Source: Sulfurimonas sp. HSL3-1
GTDB taxonomy: Bacteria; Campylobacterota; Campylobacteria; Campylobacterales; Sulfurimonadaceae
Assembly (NCBI RefSeq): GCF_039645995.1
Contig: NZ_CP147920.1
Coordinates: forward strand, 1,860,001 to 1,924,000
Direction: 5' to 3'
Length of the DNA stretch: 64,000 bases
Below, in pieces: positions 18,215 to 26,558 of the stretch. Position numbers and translations under genes: made by a program. How positions within the stretch are numbered: the stretch's first letter is position 1; every line of letters starts with the position of its first letter. The notes under the pieces are model-generated. The model saw nothing but the letters and a program-made list of their open reading frames with translations. It ran no database searches and was not told the DNA's origin.

Positions 18215-19895
18215 GGTCGCCTCCCCCCGCGCGCTTCGGCGAGATCTTGTAGAGGTGCGTCCGGGTCTGCCGCTGCAGCGATTGGCGCCACATCGCCGCC
18301 TCGTAATCGCTCATCGCCGCCGTCTTCGCTTCGCCCGAGGCTTCGGAGGGCTTTGCCTCCTGCCCCTCGGATGTTTCCGTCTGCGCGGAAGGGGCCTGTG
18401 CGCCGCCTGCCGGAGAGGAAGCGTCGGAGGCACTGTGTTCCCCGCCCGTTTCCGTCATTGCGGCCGCTGCATTGCGGCGTCGCTCCGCCTGCACCAGGCG
18501 CATCAGCCGCCCCCGGACGATGGAGAGGTTCTCCCGCGTCTGCGGGTCGTTTTGGAGGTAGAGCGCCTTCTGGTACACCTTGATCGCCGCTTCAAGGTTC
18601 TCCCTGCCGCCCTGCATCGCCCGGGCGTTCCCCAGATTGTGCAGGGTTGCAAACTGCAGCAGCCGCTCCTTGGTGCGGATCCGTCCCCACAATGCCGCGG
18701 CCGCGTCGTATCTGCCCGCACGGTAGAGGGCATGGGCGCTGTCGTACATCGCTTGGGGGTCGTTATCCTTACGTACGCCGTAGCGGTAAAAGGCGCGGGC
18801 CGCGCGATCGTAATCGCCCTGCTCATAATAGTGCTGCGCCGTCTCCAGCAGTTCATAGTCAAAGGACTCCGCCCGCAGCGTTGCCGTATGTCCGAACAGC
18901 AGAACCCCCAGCAGCAGTGCCGGAGGCACGGCCACGCGCTCGCGGCGGCTCATGGAGGCGTTCGCCACGAGCAGCAAAAAGAGCGCCAGCCCCAGCGGCA
19001 GGATATAGAGCTGACCGTACCGGCGGATCTCCTTGACCCCCGTCTCGCCCCCTTCGGCATGGCGGCGAAGCTCATAGAGCAGTGCTGCCACGTCACGGGA
19101 GCCCACCGTCATATCAACATAAAAGCCGCCCGTGGATGCGGCCAGGGAGCGCAAAGCAGGGTTCAGTACCGTCCGGACCGGCCTCTTCCCCCGCAGGGCA
19201 GGGGTACCGTTTTGCTGCAGTACACCCCCCTGCGCCGTCCCAATCCCGAGGATGTAGAGGTGGAGCTTCTGCGCATTCGCGTAGGCGATCGCTTCGGAGA
19301 AGTCGCGACCGTCGCCTCCGTCGGTAAGCAAAAGAAGATTTTTCCGCCCCGTCTTGCCCATCACGCCGTTCGCCGCGGCCAGCAGCGCCATGATATCGGT
19401 CCCCTTCTCGGCGTAGGTATCGGACGCGAAATCTTCCAGCAGCGCCGTCAGCGCACTTTTGTCCGCCGTTGGCGGCACTACGGCATAGATGTCCCGGCCG
19501 AAGGCCAGTACCCCTATTTGTTCTCTTTTCGCCCGCGCGACCAGTGCAAGCAGCTTCGTTTTCGCGACGGCGGCGCGGGAGGGGTAGACGTCCTCCGTCT
19601 GCATGGATGCCGAGATGTCGACGGCGACCGTCAACGCCTCGTCCGGCGCCTTCACGACGGCCGTAGCCTCGGTAAGGACCGGCTGGGACATGGCGGCAAT
19701 CAGCAAAACGAATATGGCCAGATAAATCAGGTTTCGCTGACGGAGGGAGAAGCGTTTTTCATTCACCCGGAGCCGTTCGAAAACCGGGCCGGCAAAGAGC
19801 TCCGCCGCCGGCTCCTTCTGGGTCAGGATAAAATAGAACAGGACCAGCACCGGCGGCAGCATCAGGTAGAAGAACTCGGGGTGGAGAAAGGTCAT
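18198..19895 (-). CDS. VWA and TPR protein (BatB-BatC fusion)
   Basis: This 565-aa inner-membrane protein joins two modules. The N-terminal half has membrane helices, then a von Willebrand A domain with a MIDAS motif (DISAS, about residue 92) and LLTDGGDG, as in BatB. After another helix near 300-320, the C-terminal half has TPR-like repeats (about 345-450), as in BatC, and a low-complexity Ser/Glu/Ala tail. In many genomes these are two genes. It overlaps its neighbours by 4 and 17 bases. Confidence 0.85.
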   Translation of the reverse strand: MTFLHPEFFYLMLPPVLVLFYFILTQKEPAAELFAGPVFERLRVNEKRFSLRQRNLIYLAIFVLLIAAMSQPVLTEATAVVKAPDEALTVAVDISASMQTEDVYPSRAAVAKTKLLALVARAKREQIGVLAFGRDIYAVVPPTADKSALTALLEDFASDTYAEKGTDIMALLAAANGVMGKTGRKNLLLLTDGGDGRDFSEAIAYANAQKLHLYILGIGTAQGGVLQQNGTPALRGKRPVRTVLNPALRSLAASTGGFYVDMTVGSRDVAALLYELRRHAEGGETGVKEIRRYGQLYILPLGLALFLLLVANASMSRRERVAVPPALLLGVLLFGHTATLRAESFDYELLETAQHYYEQGDYDRAARAFYRYGVRKDNDPQAMYDSAHALYRAGRYDAAAALWGRIRTKERLLQFATLHNLGNARAMQGGRENLEAAIKVYQKALYLQNDPQTRENLSIVRGRLMRLVQAERRRNAAAAMTETGGEHSASDASSPAGGAQAPSAQTETSEGQEAKPSEASGEAKTAAMSDYEAAMWRQSLQRQTRTHLYKISPKRAGGGDHVDPW

Positions 19896-20815
19896 GCCAC
19901 ACTCCGGTTGCGCAGGTAAATATAGAGCAGCAGTGTCAGAAAGCCGGCAAAGAGCGGGTAGATGTAGTAATACTCATTGACGATCAGCACCGGCGGACGC
20001 TGGGGTGACTTCTCCAGGGTATCAATCTGCGCGTAGACATCGGCAAGGGATGCGCTGTCCCTTGCCGTGAAATACGCGCCGCCGCTCTGCGCCGTGAGCG
20101 TCTCAAGAATCGACTCCTGCGGGGCGGGTTCTTCACCGATAACGACGGCATAGAGGCGCACCCCCTCTTTGGCCGCAAGCCCCCCGACAACGTCGCTGCC
20201 CACCGGAGCGCCGGGCGTGTTCCGGCCGTCGGTCAGAACCACGACGATCTTTTCGGCGCTCTTCGCGCCGTGCAGCGAGACGATCCCCCGGGCCATCGCC
20301 TCGTAGAGCGCCGTGTATTTGCCCGCGATGCCGACATAGAGCTGCCCGATGATCTGCGAGAGCATCCCCATGTCGGTCGTGGGCGGCGCGGCCGTGAACG
20401 TGCGGGTGCCGAAGACGACGAGACCGACGCTATCGCTGCTGCGCTGCGTCACAAAGGCCTGCAGGATCTCCTGGACCGCCTCGAACCGGCTGCGGGTACG
20501 GTCGTCCGGGTCGAAGTCGCCGTTGCGCATGGAGGCGCTGGCGTCCACCACCAGGCTGATCGCATAACCCGGGGTACTGACGGGTTGGTAGACCCGCTCT
20601 TTCACCGGCGACATCAGGGCAACGAGCAGTAGGATGATTGAAGCCCATTTGAGCAGCCAGAGCCAGAAAGAGGGTTTGAGCGTGACCGCCGCGAAGGCGG
20701 CGAGGTGCGGAAAGTAGAAGCCCTGGTGGCGCATGCGGCAGAGCGCTTCGCAGGCCAGAAAAATGAAGAGGAAGGAGATGACTTTCGGGAATTCGAAAAA
20801 GACCCCTTCAAACAT
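19892..20815 (-). CDS. VWA domain protein, BatA-like
   Basis: This 307-aa inner-membrane protein has N-terminal helices, a VWA domain with the MIDAS motif DASASM (about residue 92) and VVLTDGRNT, and a C-terminal helix (about 285-303). This is the BatA architecture. It lies between the small DUF4381-like gene and the BatB/C fusion with overlaps of 8 and 4 bases. It probably forms a membrane complex driven or loaded by the MoxR ATPase. Confidence 0.88.
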   Translation of the reverse strand: MFEGVFFEFPKVISFLFIFLACEALCRMRHQGFYFPHLAAFAAVTLKPSFWLWLLKWASIILLLVALMSPVKERVYQPVSTPGYAISLVVDASASMRNGDFDPDDRTRSRFEAVQEILQAFVTQRSSDSVGLVVFGTRTFTAAPPTTDMGMLSQIIGQLYVGIAGKYTALYEAMARGIVSLHGAKSAEKIVVVLTDGRNTPGAPVGSDVVGGLAAKEGVRLYAVVIGEEPAPQESILETLTAQSGGAYFTARDSASLADVYAQIDTLEKSPQRPPVLIVNEYYYIYPLFAGFLTLLLYIYLRNRSVA

Positions 20816-21206
20816 CGATCATCCCGAGATAGATCCTGAAATACGCACGGGTCTCCTCGTCGATGGGCGGCACGCGCTTGCGAAACTTGTAGGGTTCGAG
20901 ACGCTGCTCCAGGTTCATGAAAGCCTCCTGAAGCTGCGGGGAGTCCGCCGCGAAACGGCGGCCAAGGCGGGTAATGGCGTAGGCAGCATCTTTTGCATCG
21001 TCGAGGTTGACCGCTTCCAGCGCTTTCAGAGATGCCCGGCGGGCGTTCTCCCTTCTCTCCTCGCGGTAACGGCGGATCACCAGGTAGAGAACGAGCAGCA
21101 GGAAAAAAAGTACAACGGCCGCCGCAGCCGCCAGGTAGTAAGGCGTGTAGTCATGGATCTCGACCAGGGGCTTGATGTCATGCAGCGGGATATCGTCTGA
21201 ACGCAT
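20808..21206 (-). CDS. DUF4381-like small membrane protein of the Bat operon
   Basis: This 132-aa protein has a short N-terminal stretch (DDIPLHDIKP), one membrane helix (about residues 26-46), and a basic helical cytoplasmic tail. This fits the DUF4381-type proteins found between DUF58 and VWA genes. The start ATG shares one base with the stop of the DUF58 gene (TAATG), implying coupled translation. Confidence 0.75.
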   Translation of the reverse strand: MRSDDIPLHDIKPLVEIHDYTPYYLAAAAAVVLFFLLLVLYLVIRRYREERRENARRASLKALEAVNLDDAKDAAYAITRLGRRFAADSPQLQEAFMNLEQRLEPYKFRKRVPPIDEETRAYFRIYLGMIDV

Positions 21207-22036
21207 TATCGCCCCTCGAACAGGCGCCGGAGTTTGACGCCGATATGGTCATCCGTGTAGATCTTCGTAAACCGGATGCCGTCTTTGCGAAGCTGCTCGT
21301 AGAGGGCATGATCATGCTCGCGGACCTTCGCTTCGTAATTGCGAACGGTCCGGGCGTTGAAATCGCCCTCGAGCAGCATTCCGCTCTCGGGGTCGCGCAG
21401 CGAGGCGAATCCGAACGGCGGCGGATGCTCCTCGAAACGGTCGCGGACGATGATGCAGACGACCTCATGCTTCTTTGCCAGCAGCCGCAGTTGGGGAAGT
21501 TCGAAGAAGTCCCCGACGACAAGGAGCAGCGAGCGGCGGCGGATACGCTGGTAGAGCGTCTTCGCCATCGCGGCGTAATCGCTCTTTTTGCCGACCGCCT
21601 CGAAGGCATCGACCTTCTGCGTCAGCTCGGAGACGGCGTAGCGGTTCTTCGTCGGGCGCCCCTCGTCGTAGAGGCGGTCCGCAAAGAGCATGTAGCCCAG
21701 CGCGTCGCTGTTGTACTGCACGGCGTAGCCCACCGTCGCGGCGATCTCCGCCATCACCTCCTGCTTGAAACGGTGCTGCCCGAAATGGACGCTGCCGCCG
21801 AGCATCATCGCGACGACGACGCTGAGCTCCCGCTCTTCGCGGAAGATCTTGATGTAGGGGGTGCGCATCTTCGCCGTGATGTTCCAGTCGATATGGCGGA
21901 TGTCGTCGCCGGGCATGTACTCGCGCAACTCGATAAAATCGTACCCCTCCCCGTGGAAGATGGAGGGGTTGTTGCCGATGAGCTCGCTGAAGACCTGGCG
22001 TCTGGCCTTGACGAGGATGCGCTGGACCGTTCCCAT
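21206..22036 (-). CDS. DUF58 domain protein
   Basis: This 276-aa protein contains the DUF58 signature around GEGYDFIELREYMPGDDIRHIDWNITA (residues about 30-56), followed by a VWA-like fold. It lacks the N-terminal membrane helices some members have. DUF58 proteins are regularly encoded directly after MoxR ATPases and are thought to be their partners. TAGGAG precedes the ATG and overlaps the end of the moxR reading frame region, seven bases apart. Confidence 0.9.
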   Translation of the reverse strand: MGTVQRILVKARRQVFSELIGNNPSIFHGEGYDFIELREYMPGDDIRHIDWNITAKMRTPYIKIFREERELSVVVAMMLGGSVHFGQHRFKQEVMAEIAATVGYAVQYNSDALGYMLFADRLYDEGRPTKNRYAVSELTQKVDAFEAVGKKSDYAAMAKTLYQRIRRRSLLLVVGDFFELPQLRLLAKKHEVVCIIVRDRFEEHPPPFGFASLRDPESGMLLEGDFNARTVRNYEAKVREHDHALYEQLRKDGIRFTKIYTDDHIGVKLRRLFEGR

Positions 22037-22043
22037 GAGGCTC

Positions 22044-22991
22044 CTACGGCAGCGGGACCGCTTCGATCACCCGGTCGATGATCTCGTCCGCCGTGACGCC
22101 GTCGGCCTCGGCCTCGTAGCTGAGTACGATGCGGTGGCGCATCAGTTCTTTAATAATGAAAGCGACGTCAACAGGGCTGGCGTAATCCTTGCCGCGCAGG
22201 TAGGCCATGGCCTTGACAGCCTTGAACATGTCGATGCTCACCCGGGGACTTGCGCCGAACTGCAGCTGATCTTCCAGGCCATCGAGCCCGTACGCCTTGG
22301 GCTCGCGGGTCGCAGTGACCAGCTCGATCATGTAGCGCTCCACCTCTTCATCGACGTGCACCTGTTTGACCTCCGCTTTGAGGGCTTCCAGGTCTTCATG
22401 GGAGATAACGGCGTTGATCGTCTCTGAGACGCCCGCGGCAATACGGCGGGCGATCTCGAGCTCCTCCTCTTTCGTGTTGTAGCCGACTTTGAGCTTGAGC
22501 ATGAACCGGTCGAGCTGCGCCTCGGGAAGCTGGTAGACCCCCTCCTGTTCCACCGGGTTCTGCGTCGCCATAACAAAGAAGGGAGGTGCGAGTTTGAAGC
22601 TCTCCTCGCCTATCGTCACCTGCCGCTCCTGCATCACTTCCAGCAGGGCCGACTGCACCTTTGCCGGGGCCCGGTTGATCTCGTCGGCCAGCAGCAGGTT
22701 CGTAAACACCGGCCCGTGCTTGATCTTGAACGCGTTATGCTGCGGGTCGTAGATCTCGGCGCCGAGGATATCCGAGGGGAGGAGGTCCGGGGTGAACTGG
22801 ACCCGTTTGAACTGCAGCCCAAGGCTCTGCGACAGCGCCTTGACCGTCGTCGTCTTCGCCAGCCCGGGGATTCCCTCGATAAGAATATGCCCTTCGCAGA
22901 GCAGGCCGATCAGCAGCCCGTCGATCATCTTTTCCTGACCAACGACGACTTTGGCCACCTCGGACTTGATCGCTTCGATTTTGGAGTACAT
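22044..22991 (-). CDS. MoxR-type AAA+ ATPase
   Basis: This 315-aa cytoplasmic AAA+ ATPase heads a six-gene minus-strand operon. Walker A is GIPGLAKTT (about residues 39-47), Walker B is LLADEINRAP and sensor 1 is ATQNPVEQEG, all standard for the MoxR family. MoxR proteins act as chaperones that insert cofactors or remodel VWA-domain partners. A -10 box on the minus strand (TATAAT at 23022-23027) leads to a start about 25 bases upstream of the ATG. Confidence 0.93.
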   Translation of the reverse strand: MYSKIEAIKSEVAKVVVGQEKMIDGLLIGLLCEGHILIEGIPGLAKTTTVKALSQSLGLQFKRVQFTPDLLPSDILGAEIYDPQHNAFKIKHGPVFTNLLLADEINRAPAKVQSALLEVMQERQVTIGEESFKLAPPFFVMATQNPVEQEGVYQLPEAQLDRFMLKLKVGYNTKEEELEIARRIAAGVSETINAVISHEDLEALKAEVKQVHVDEEVERYMIELVTATREPKAYGLDGLEDQLQFGASPRVSIDMFKAVKAMAYLRGKDYASPVDVAFIIKELMRHRIVLSYEAEADGVTADEIIDRVIEAVPLP

Positions 22992-23021
22992 CTAAAACCT
23001 TCATAAAGGATAATAGGGGCC

Positions 23022-23027
23022 ATTATA
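23022..23027 (-). promoter_or_regulatory. -10 box for the moxR-bat operon
   Basis: TATAAT on the minus strand lies 30 bases before the moxR start codon. GAAGG between it and the start can serve as the ribosome site. Confidence 0.5.
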
Positions 23028-23129
23028 GCGTTTTGAAGGTATAGATTGCCCTGCCCCGATGCCGTTGGATAGGCGCAGGAGAGGTGGAAAAATATCCCAT
23101 TTCAACACCGGAAAAGCTTTATCACACTT

Positions 23130-23151
23130 TTTTTGGATTTTTTTCCAAAAA
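23130..23151. repeat. AT-rich inverted repeat upstream of the tRNA promoter
   Basis: TTTTTGGA and TCCAAAAA are separated by six T residues and end four bases before the -35 box of the tRNA operon. It may be an UP-like element, an operator or a small terminator. Confidence 0.4.
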
Positions 23152-23154
23152 GTA

Positions 23155-23183
23155 TTGACTTTAAAAACTGTTTTTCGTATAAT
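23155..23183 (+). promoter_or_regulatory. Sigma70 promoter for tRNA-Lys and tRNA-Glu
   Basis: TTGACT (23155-23160) and TATAAT (23178-23183) are separated by 17 bases. The predicted start is about 35 bases upstream of tRNA-Lys. Confidence 0.8.
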
Positions 23184-23224
23184 TCCCGTCCACAAACGAA
23201 GAGAGCCTATCTTAACGTTTGAAT

Positions 23225-23300
23225 GTCTCGTTAGCTCAGCTGGTAGAGCACGTCACTTTTAATGATGTGGCCGTTGGTTCGAATCCAACACGGGACACCA
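23225..23300 (+). tRNA. tRNA-Lys (UUU)
   Basis: The 76-nt sequence folds as a cloverleaf. The acceptor strands GTCTCGT and ACGGGAC pair, with encoded CCA at 23298-23300. The anticodon loop CTTTTAA gives UUU. The T arm contains GGTTCGAATCC. It shares a promoter with the following tRNA-Glu. Confidence 0.95.
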
Positions 23301-23315
23301 TTGTTACTCCTTAGT

Positions 23316-23390
23316 GGCCCCATCGTCTAGCGGTTAGGATCCCAGATTTTCATTCTGGTTACCGGAGTTCGAGTCTCCGTGGGGTCACCA
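23316..23390 (+). tRNA. tRNA-Glu (UUC)
   Basis: The 75-nt sequence has acceptor strands GGCCCCA and TGGGGTC, a TTC anticodon in the loop of the ATTTTCATT region, a T arm GGAGTTCGAGTCTCC and encoded CCA. It lies 15 bases after tRNA-Lys. Confidence 0.95.
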
Positions 23391-23455
23391 CTTTCCCAAC
23401 TATTTTTACACTGAAAAATCCCGAAACAAAAAAAAAGATGCTCTTATTGCGTTTG

Positions 23456-23983
23456 TTACTGCAGCGCGCCCGATGCCACCAGGCGTTTGACCAGCTTCAT
23501 ATGGTTCATTACGCGCTGAAAATAGGGCCAGTTCACCATGCCGCCGTTGTAGCCGCTGACGCTTTTCATATAGTCGTGGCGGCGGTTTTTGAGGATGACG
23601 AGGTAGTGCGCGGCGATGCCGGCGGAGAGTTTGAGGTCGGTGAGCAGCAGGTTGGCGATCTGCATGTCGCTGCTCGCCTTTAGCCATGCCAATGTCTTAA
23701 CGCGCGCGGCCACATAGCGGGCGGTAGCCACCTGAACCTGCATCGGCCCCAGCGATGCCTTGGTGATGTCGACCCCTTTGCGGAAATCTCCTATGATATT
23801 CCGGCCCGCACTGCTCTCCGTCAGACAGATAGCGCTGAGGGTGTTCTCATAGGTCTCGCCGCTGCGGTCGGGAATGCTGCGCGCGACATCCCGCACGGTC
23901 TGCAGTGTCGAGAGCTGTTCCGGCGTGAGCGCAGCGCGCACGAACTCCGTCGTGGCATAGAAAAGAATCAGTAGACGTTTCAT
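23456..23983 (-). CDS. Lytic transglycosylase-like (SLT-fold) exported protein
   Basis: This 175-aa protein starts with a signal peptide (about 1-18). It has a lysozyme-like SLT pattern: catalytic-type Glu in CLTESSAGR (about residue 56), then LGPMQVQVATA and, near the C terminus, SGYNGG. These match the E-S, GLMQV and YNGG motifs of soluble transglycosylases that cleave peptidoglycan. The sequence is shorter and more divergent than typical family members. AGGAAG precedes the ATG. Confidence 0.75.
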   Translation of the reverse strand: MKRLLILFYATTEFVRAALTPEQLSTLQTVRDVARSIPDRSGETYENTLSAICLTESSAGRNIIGDFRKGVDITKASLGPMQVQVATARYVAARVKTLAWLKASSDMQIANLLLTDLKLSAGIAAHYLVILKNRRHDYMKSVSGYNGGMVNWPYFQRVMNHMKLVKRLVASGALQ

Positions 23984-24237
23984 TGGGGCTTCCTCGTCAA
24001 AAAAATGCGTGGAATTTTACAGGAAAAGTGTGTTGAAGGGCGATAGATAATTGTTTTAAATAAAACTATTAAGAATATCTAATATAGAAGTGCTGATACC
24101 TTCCGTGATACAGGCAATAGACGGCTTAAGAAAAATGGGTAAAATTGACACTTTATCGGGAAAAATGAGCTTGAAATGGCTGTTTTCTTAAAAAATATGC
24201 ACTGAAAAAAATGTGGAAGAGAGAAGGGGTGCTACTA

Positions 24238-24612
24238 TTATTCCCAATCTCTGAACTTGTCCGAGGTGTGTTTGTCCTTTTTGTAGCGGCGGCGGTTCAT
24301 CGACTTTTCGATCTGGTTGGCGGTATAGAGGATATCCTCTTTGAGCTCGTCGATTGTCGCATCGCTGTCGCGGTAGGAGAGGATCTTGGTCACGAGGGTC
24401 TCGAGATCGTTATAGTCCCCTTTGTAGAGCGGGACCTTCTCGATGCGGTCAAGGTATTTGCGGTTGTTGTCGACTTTCTTGTCGAACTGCTCCCGCGTCG
24501 GCTCTTCCGCCTTGAAAAGATACTTGGTGATACTGCTCGTAAAACGCTCGAGTACCCGGATATAGCGGAGCCTTGCGGCATCTTCCACTTTTTTCGCCGA
24601 CGCTTTTGCCAA
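24238..24612 (-). CDS. Hypothetical protein, 124 aa, helical and charged
   Basis: I do not recognise this protein. It is rich in Lys, Arg, Asp and Glu and is predicted largely helical, with no signal or membrane segment; it may be nucleic-acid binding or an oligomeric helper. It is divergent from a rhodanese gene and both read from a symmetric promoter at 24641-24652. The 254 bases downstream (23984-24237) are AT-rich and show no gene. Confidence 0.65.
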   Translation of the reverse strand: MAKASAKKVEDAARLRYIRVLERFTSSITKYLFKAEEPTREQFDKKVDNNRKYLDRIEKVPLYKGDYNDLETLVTKILSYRDSDATIDELKEDILYTANQIEKSMNRRRYKKDKHTSDKFRDWE

Positions 24613-24640
24613 TAATTCACCTTTCGGGGGAGCTCAGACG

Positions 24641-24652
24641 GTATAATTATAC
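24641..24652. promoter_or_regulatory. Symmetric bidirectional -10 element
   Basis: The perfect 12-bp palindrome GTATAATTATAC contains a TATAAT on each strand (24642-24647 plus, 24646-24651 minus). The divergent genes start at 24679 and 24612, giving 5' leaders of about 25-27 bases each. Confidence 0.6.
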
Positions 24653-24678
24653 CTATTCTAATAAGGTTGCAACGCTCT

Positions 24679-25071
24679 ATGAAAAAACTGATTCTATTTT
24701 GGCTTATTGTTGCCGGGCTCCTGCATGCCGAGGTCATCAATGCACCGGCAAGCAAGACCCTTCTGGCCAAACAGATCCCCATTGTCGATATCCGGACCCC
24801 CGGCGAGTGGAAAGAGACCGGCCTGGTCAAAGGGAGCATTCCCATCATGTTCTTCGACGAAAAAGGGGGGTATAACGTTGATCGCTTCATGCTTCAGCTC
24901 AAAGCCAAGGTCGATACGACCAAACCCTTCGCCCTGATCTGCCGTACCGGCAGCCGCACGTCGATGCTGGCCCCTTTCCTTGCGCAGACCTACGGCTATA
25001 CCGTCTACAACCTGCAAGGCGGCATCATGACCGCCTACCGCGCGGGCCTTCCCATCGTTCCCTATCAATGA
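24679..25071 (+). CDS. Exported rhodanese-like protein
   Basis: This 130-aa protein has a signal peptide (about residues 1-16) and a single rhodanese domain. The motifs VDIRTPGEW and the active-site loop CRTGSRT with its catalytic Cys are intact, followed by the typical LQGGI. It could act in periplasmic sulfur transfer, a reasonable job in a sulfur oxidiser, but the substrate is unknown. A small membrane protein gene overlaps its stop by four bases. Confidence 0.88.
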   Translation: MKKLILFWLIVAGLLHAEVINAPASKTLLAKQIPIVDIRTPGEWKETGLVKGSIPIMFFDEKGGYNVDRFMLQLKAKVDTTKPFALICRTGSRTSMLAPFLAQTYGYTVYNLQGGIMTAYRAGLPIVPYQ

Positions 25072-25181
25072 AACCGCTTAAAATCGCCCTGCTGATCCTT
25101 ATCAGGATCGCCGCCGTTTTCGGCGTCATCGGCCTGATCGTCTTTCTCTTCTGGGGCTTTTTGTACCTGCTGCTGTACTGA
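25068..25181 (+). CDS. Small membrane protein, 37 aa
   Basis: The ATG overlaps the rhodanese stop codon (ATGA). The product starts MKPLK and is then one hydrophobic helix (residues about 6-36, ending FLYLLLY). Overlap with the upstream stop and the clean positive-inside helix support a translated gene. No family is recognised. Confidence 0.55.
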   Translation: MKPLKIALLILIRIAAVFGVIGLIVFLFWGFLYLLLY

Positions 25182-25185
25182 GAGA

Positions 25186-25521
25186 TTATTTCTTAAAGCG
25201 GAAGGATTCGGCTTCGAGCAGGGCACGCAGCTTTTCGCTGCATTCGCCCTGGAACTCCATCCACGGCGTTTTGTAGCTGCCGCCGGAGCCCAGTTTTTTC
25301 TTCAGCCGTTTCAACAGAGCCTCGGCATCGCCCTTCTCCAGGGCAAAGGGGCCGACCAGTGTCACGGTTTTTCCCCGCCGCTTTTCGCGCTTGAAGACGA
25401 GAAAATGTTTTTCCGGTGCGAGCAGCTCCTGCGGCGTTTCCGCTTGGCGCTCTTGCACTTCCGACCAGCCGCTGCCGAGGTCCCCGCCGATAAAGAGGTC
25501 AAGCTTCTTACCGCGGCTCAT
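25186..25521 (-). CDS. SUI1/YciH-type translation initiation-like protein
   Basis: This 111-aa protein resembles bacterial YciH, a homologue of eukaryotic eIF1 (SUI1 fold) proposed to affect start-codon fidelity. The conserved C-terminal pattern includes VTLVGPFAL, a Lys-rich KRLKKKLGSGGSYK and a Gly-containing strand (MEFQGECSEKLRALL). GGAG lies six bases before the ATG at 25521. The longer frame upstream overlaps the DUF1653 gene and is not used. Overlap with that gene is 14 bases. Confidence 0.8.
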   Translation of the reverse strand: MSRGKKLDLFIGGDLGSGWSEVQERQAETPQELLAPEKHFLVFKREKRRGKTVTLVGPFALEKGDAEALLKRLKKKLGSGGSYKTPWMEFQGECSEKLRALLEAESFRFKK

Positions 25522-25732
25522 GGGCTTCTCCGATATATTCAAACCGTTTGATGCAGACACCTTCGTGGGGGATACATTCGGTAAACATCGCCAGGGGACG
25601 CACCCAGAGCCCATGTTCGCCGTAGAGGGCGCGGTAGACGACGAGCTCCTCCTCCGTTTCGGAGTGTTTGGCCACGCCGAGCACTTCATAATGGTTCCCC
25701 TTGTAGTGCTGATAGAGGCCCGGTTTAAGCAC
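25508..25732 (-). CDS. DUF1653 domain protein
   Basis: This 74-aa protein matches the DUF1653 pattern as I know it: GLYQHYKGNHYEVLGVAKHSET, then VVYRALYGEHGLWVRPLAMF and a C-terminal RFEYI. The GTG start at 25732 is supported by AAGG six bases upstream. It overlaps the following SUI1 gene by 14 bases and the preceding gene by 8, forming a compact operon with the ABC-F gene. Confidence 0.8.
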   Translation of the reverse strand: MLKPGLYQHYKGNHYEVLGVAKHSETEEELVVYRALYGEHGLWVRPLAMFTECIPHEGVCIKRFEYIGEAHEPR

Positions 25733-26558
25733 CGACGACCTTTTGAGAGAGGACACGCATCCCGTTCGCTTTGTAGGCACCGGCGTCGATGCTCTCCATC
25801 ACGGTGTCGGCGTCGCAGCAGTGCGTATCGTAGAGTACGACGATCACCTCATCGTCTGCTTGCAAGAACGTCGTCTCGCCGTAAGCCGTGTAGCGCGTCG
25901 CCCCGATGCTGATGATCATCTTCTCGGGGTACCCCGCCGCTGCAAGATAGGAGAGCACCGGCTCCAGCGGGCCGGTATCCGTTTGCATATTGAGCTGGTT
26001 AACGATCCAATCCGTGAGCTTGGTGTGAAAATAGCTGTATCCCGTCAGCGCGGCGTCTTCGCCGTAACGGTGCAATTCGCTGCCGCGTCGCAGGAAAGAG
26101 GCGATGTGCCAGCTGTCCATCACACCGCTTTCAGCAAAGGTGTCAATGGGCGTCATCTCCGCTCCGAGGCCCTTGCTCATCGCGCCCCAGTTCTTCTTCT
26201 CCGAGATCTTCCTGGCCCCCGGGCGGCGGATGGAGCAGTCGTTGTAGGGGGCGAAGCGCTCCGGTGTGATCGAAACGACCTGCCCGTCTTCATAGCGCAG
26301 ACTGCACTCCAGCGCCACTTCCGGTTCCGCCTGGACGTTCAGCGCGGCGTCTTCGGGCAGTTTGATGGTATCGGAGGAGAGAGGGTAAACGCCGATCTGC
26401 CCGTCACGGCCCGGCATGTAGAAGGGAAAGATCCCTTTGGGACCGTTTTCATCGGCGACCTCGAGGTTTTTGAAATCCTCGATCTCCCCGGCCTGTTCCA
26501 GGTGCAGGGCAAAGTTGCCGGCGATGCCGAACCCGGCATAGGCGTTAAAGTTTTCCAT
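25725..26558 (-). CDS. DUF5718-like conserved hypothetical protein
   Basis: This 277-aa soluble protein begins MENFNAYAGFGIAGNFALHLEQAGE and ends in a domain resembling a DUF5718 family protein, which I recall from Campylobacterota; the assignment is from memory. Motifs such as CSLRYEDGQVVSITPERFAPYNDCS and KISEKKNWGAMSKG look like a fumarylacetoacetase-type (FAH) fold, but catalytic function is not shown. The start at 26558 overlaps the ABC-F stop by 14 bases. Confidence 0.7.
   Translation of the reverse strand: MENFNAYAGFGIAGNFALHLEQAGEIEDFKNLEVADENGPKGIFPFYMPGRDGQIGVYPLSSDTIKLPEDAALNVQAEPEVALECSLRYEDGQVVSITPERFAPYNDCSIRRPGARKISEKKNWGAMSKGLGAEMTPIDTFAESGVMDSWHIASFLRRGSELHRYGEDAALTGYSYFHTKLTDWIVNQLNMQTDTGPLEPVLSYLAAAGYPEKMIISIGATRYTAYGETTFLQADDEVIVVLYDTHCCDADTVMESIDAGAYKANGMRVLSQKVVGA

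Noticed and set aside
23984-24237. Small RNA or gene in the AT-rich gap
   Set aside because: No promoter-plus-terminator arrangement or credible short frame could be supported.
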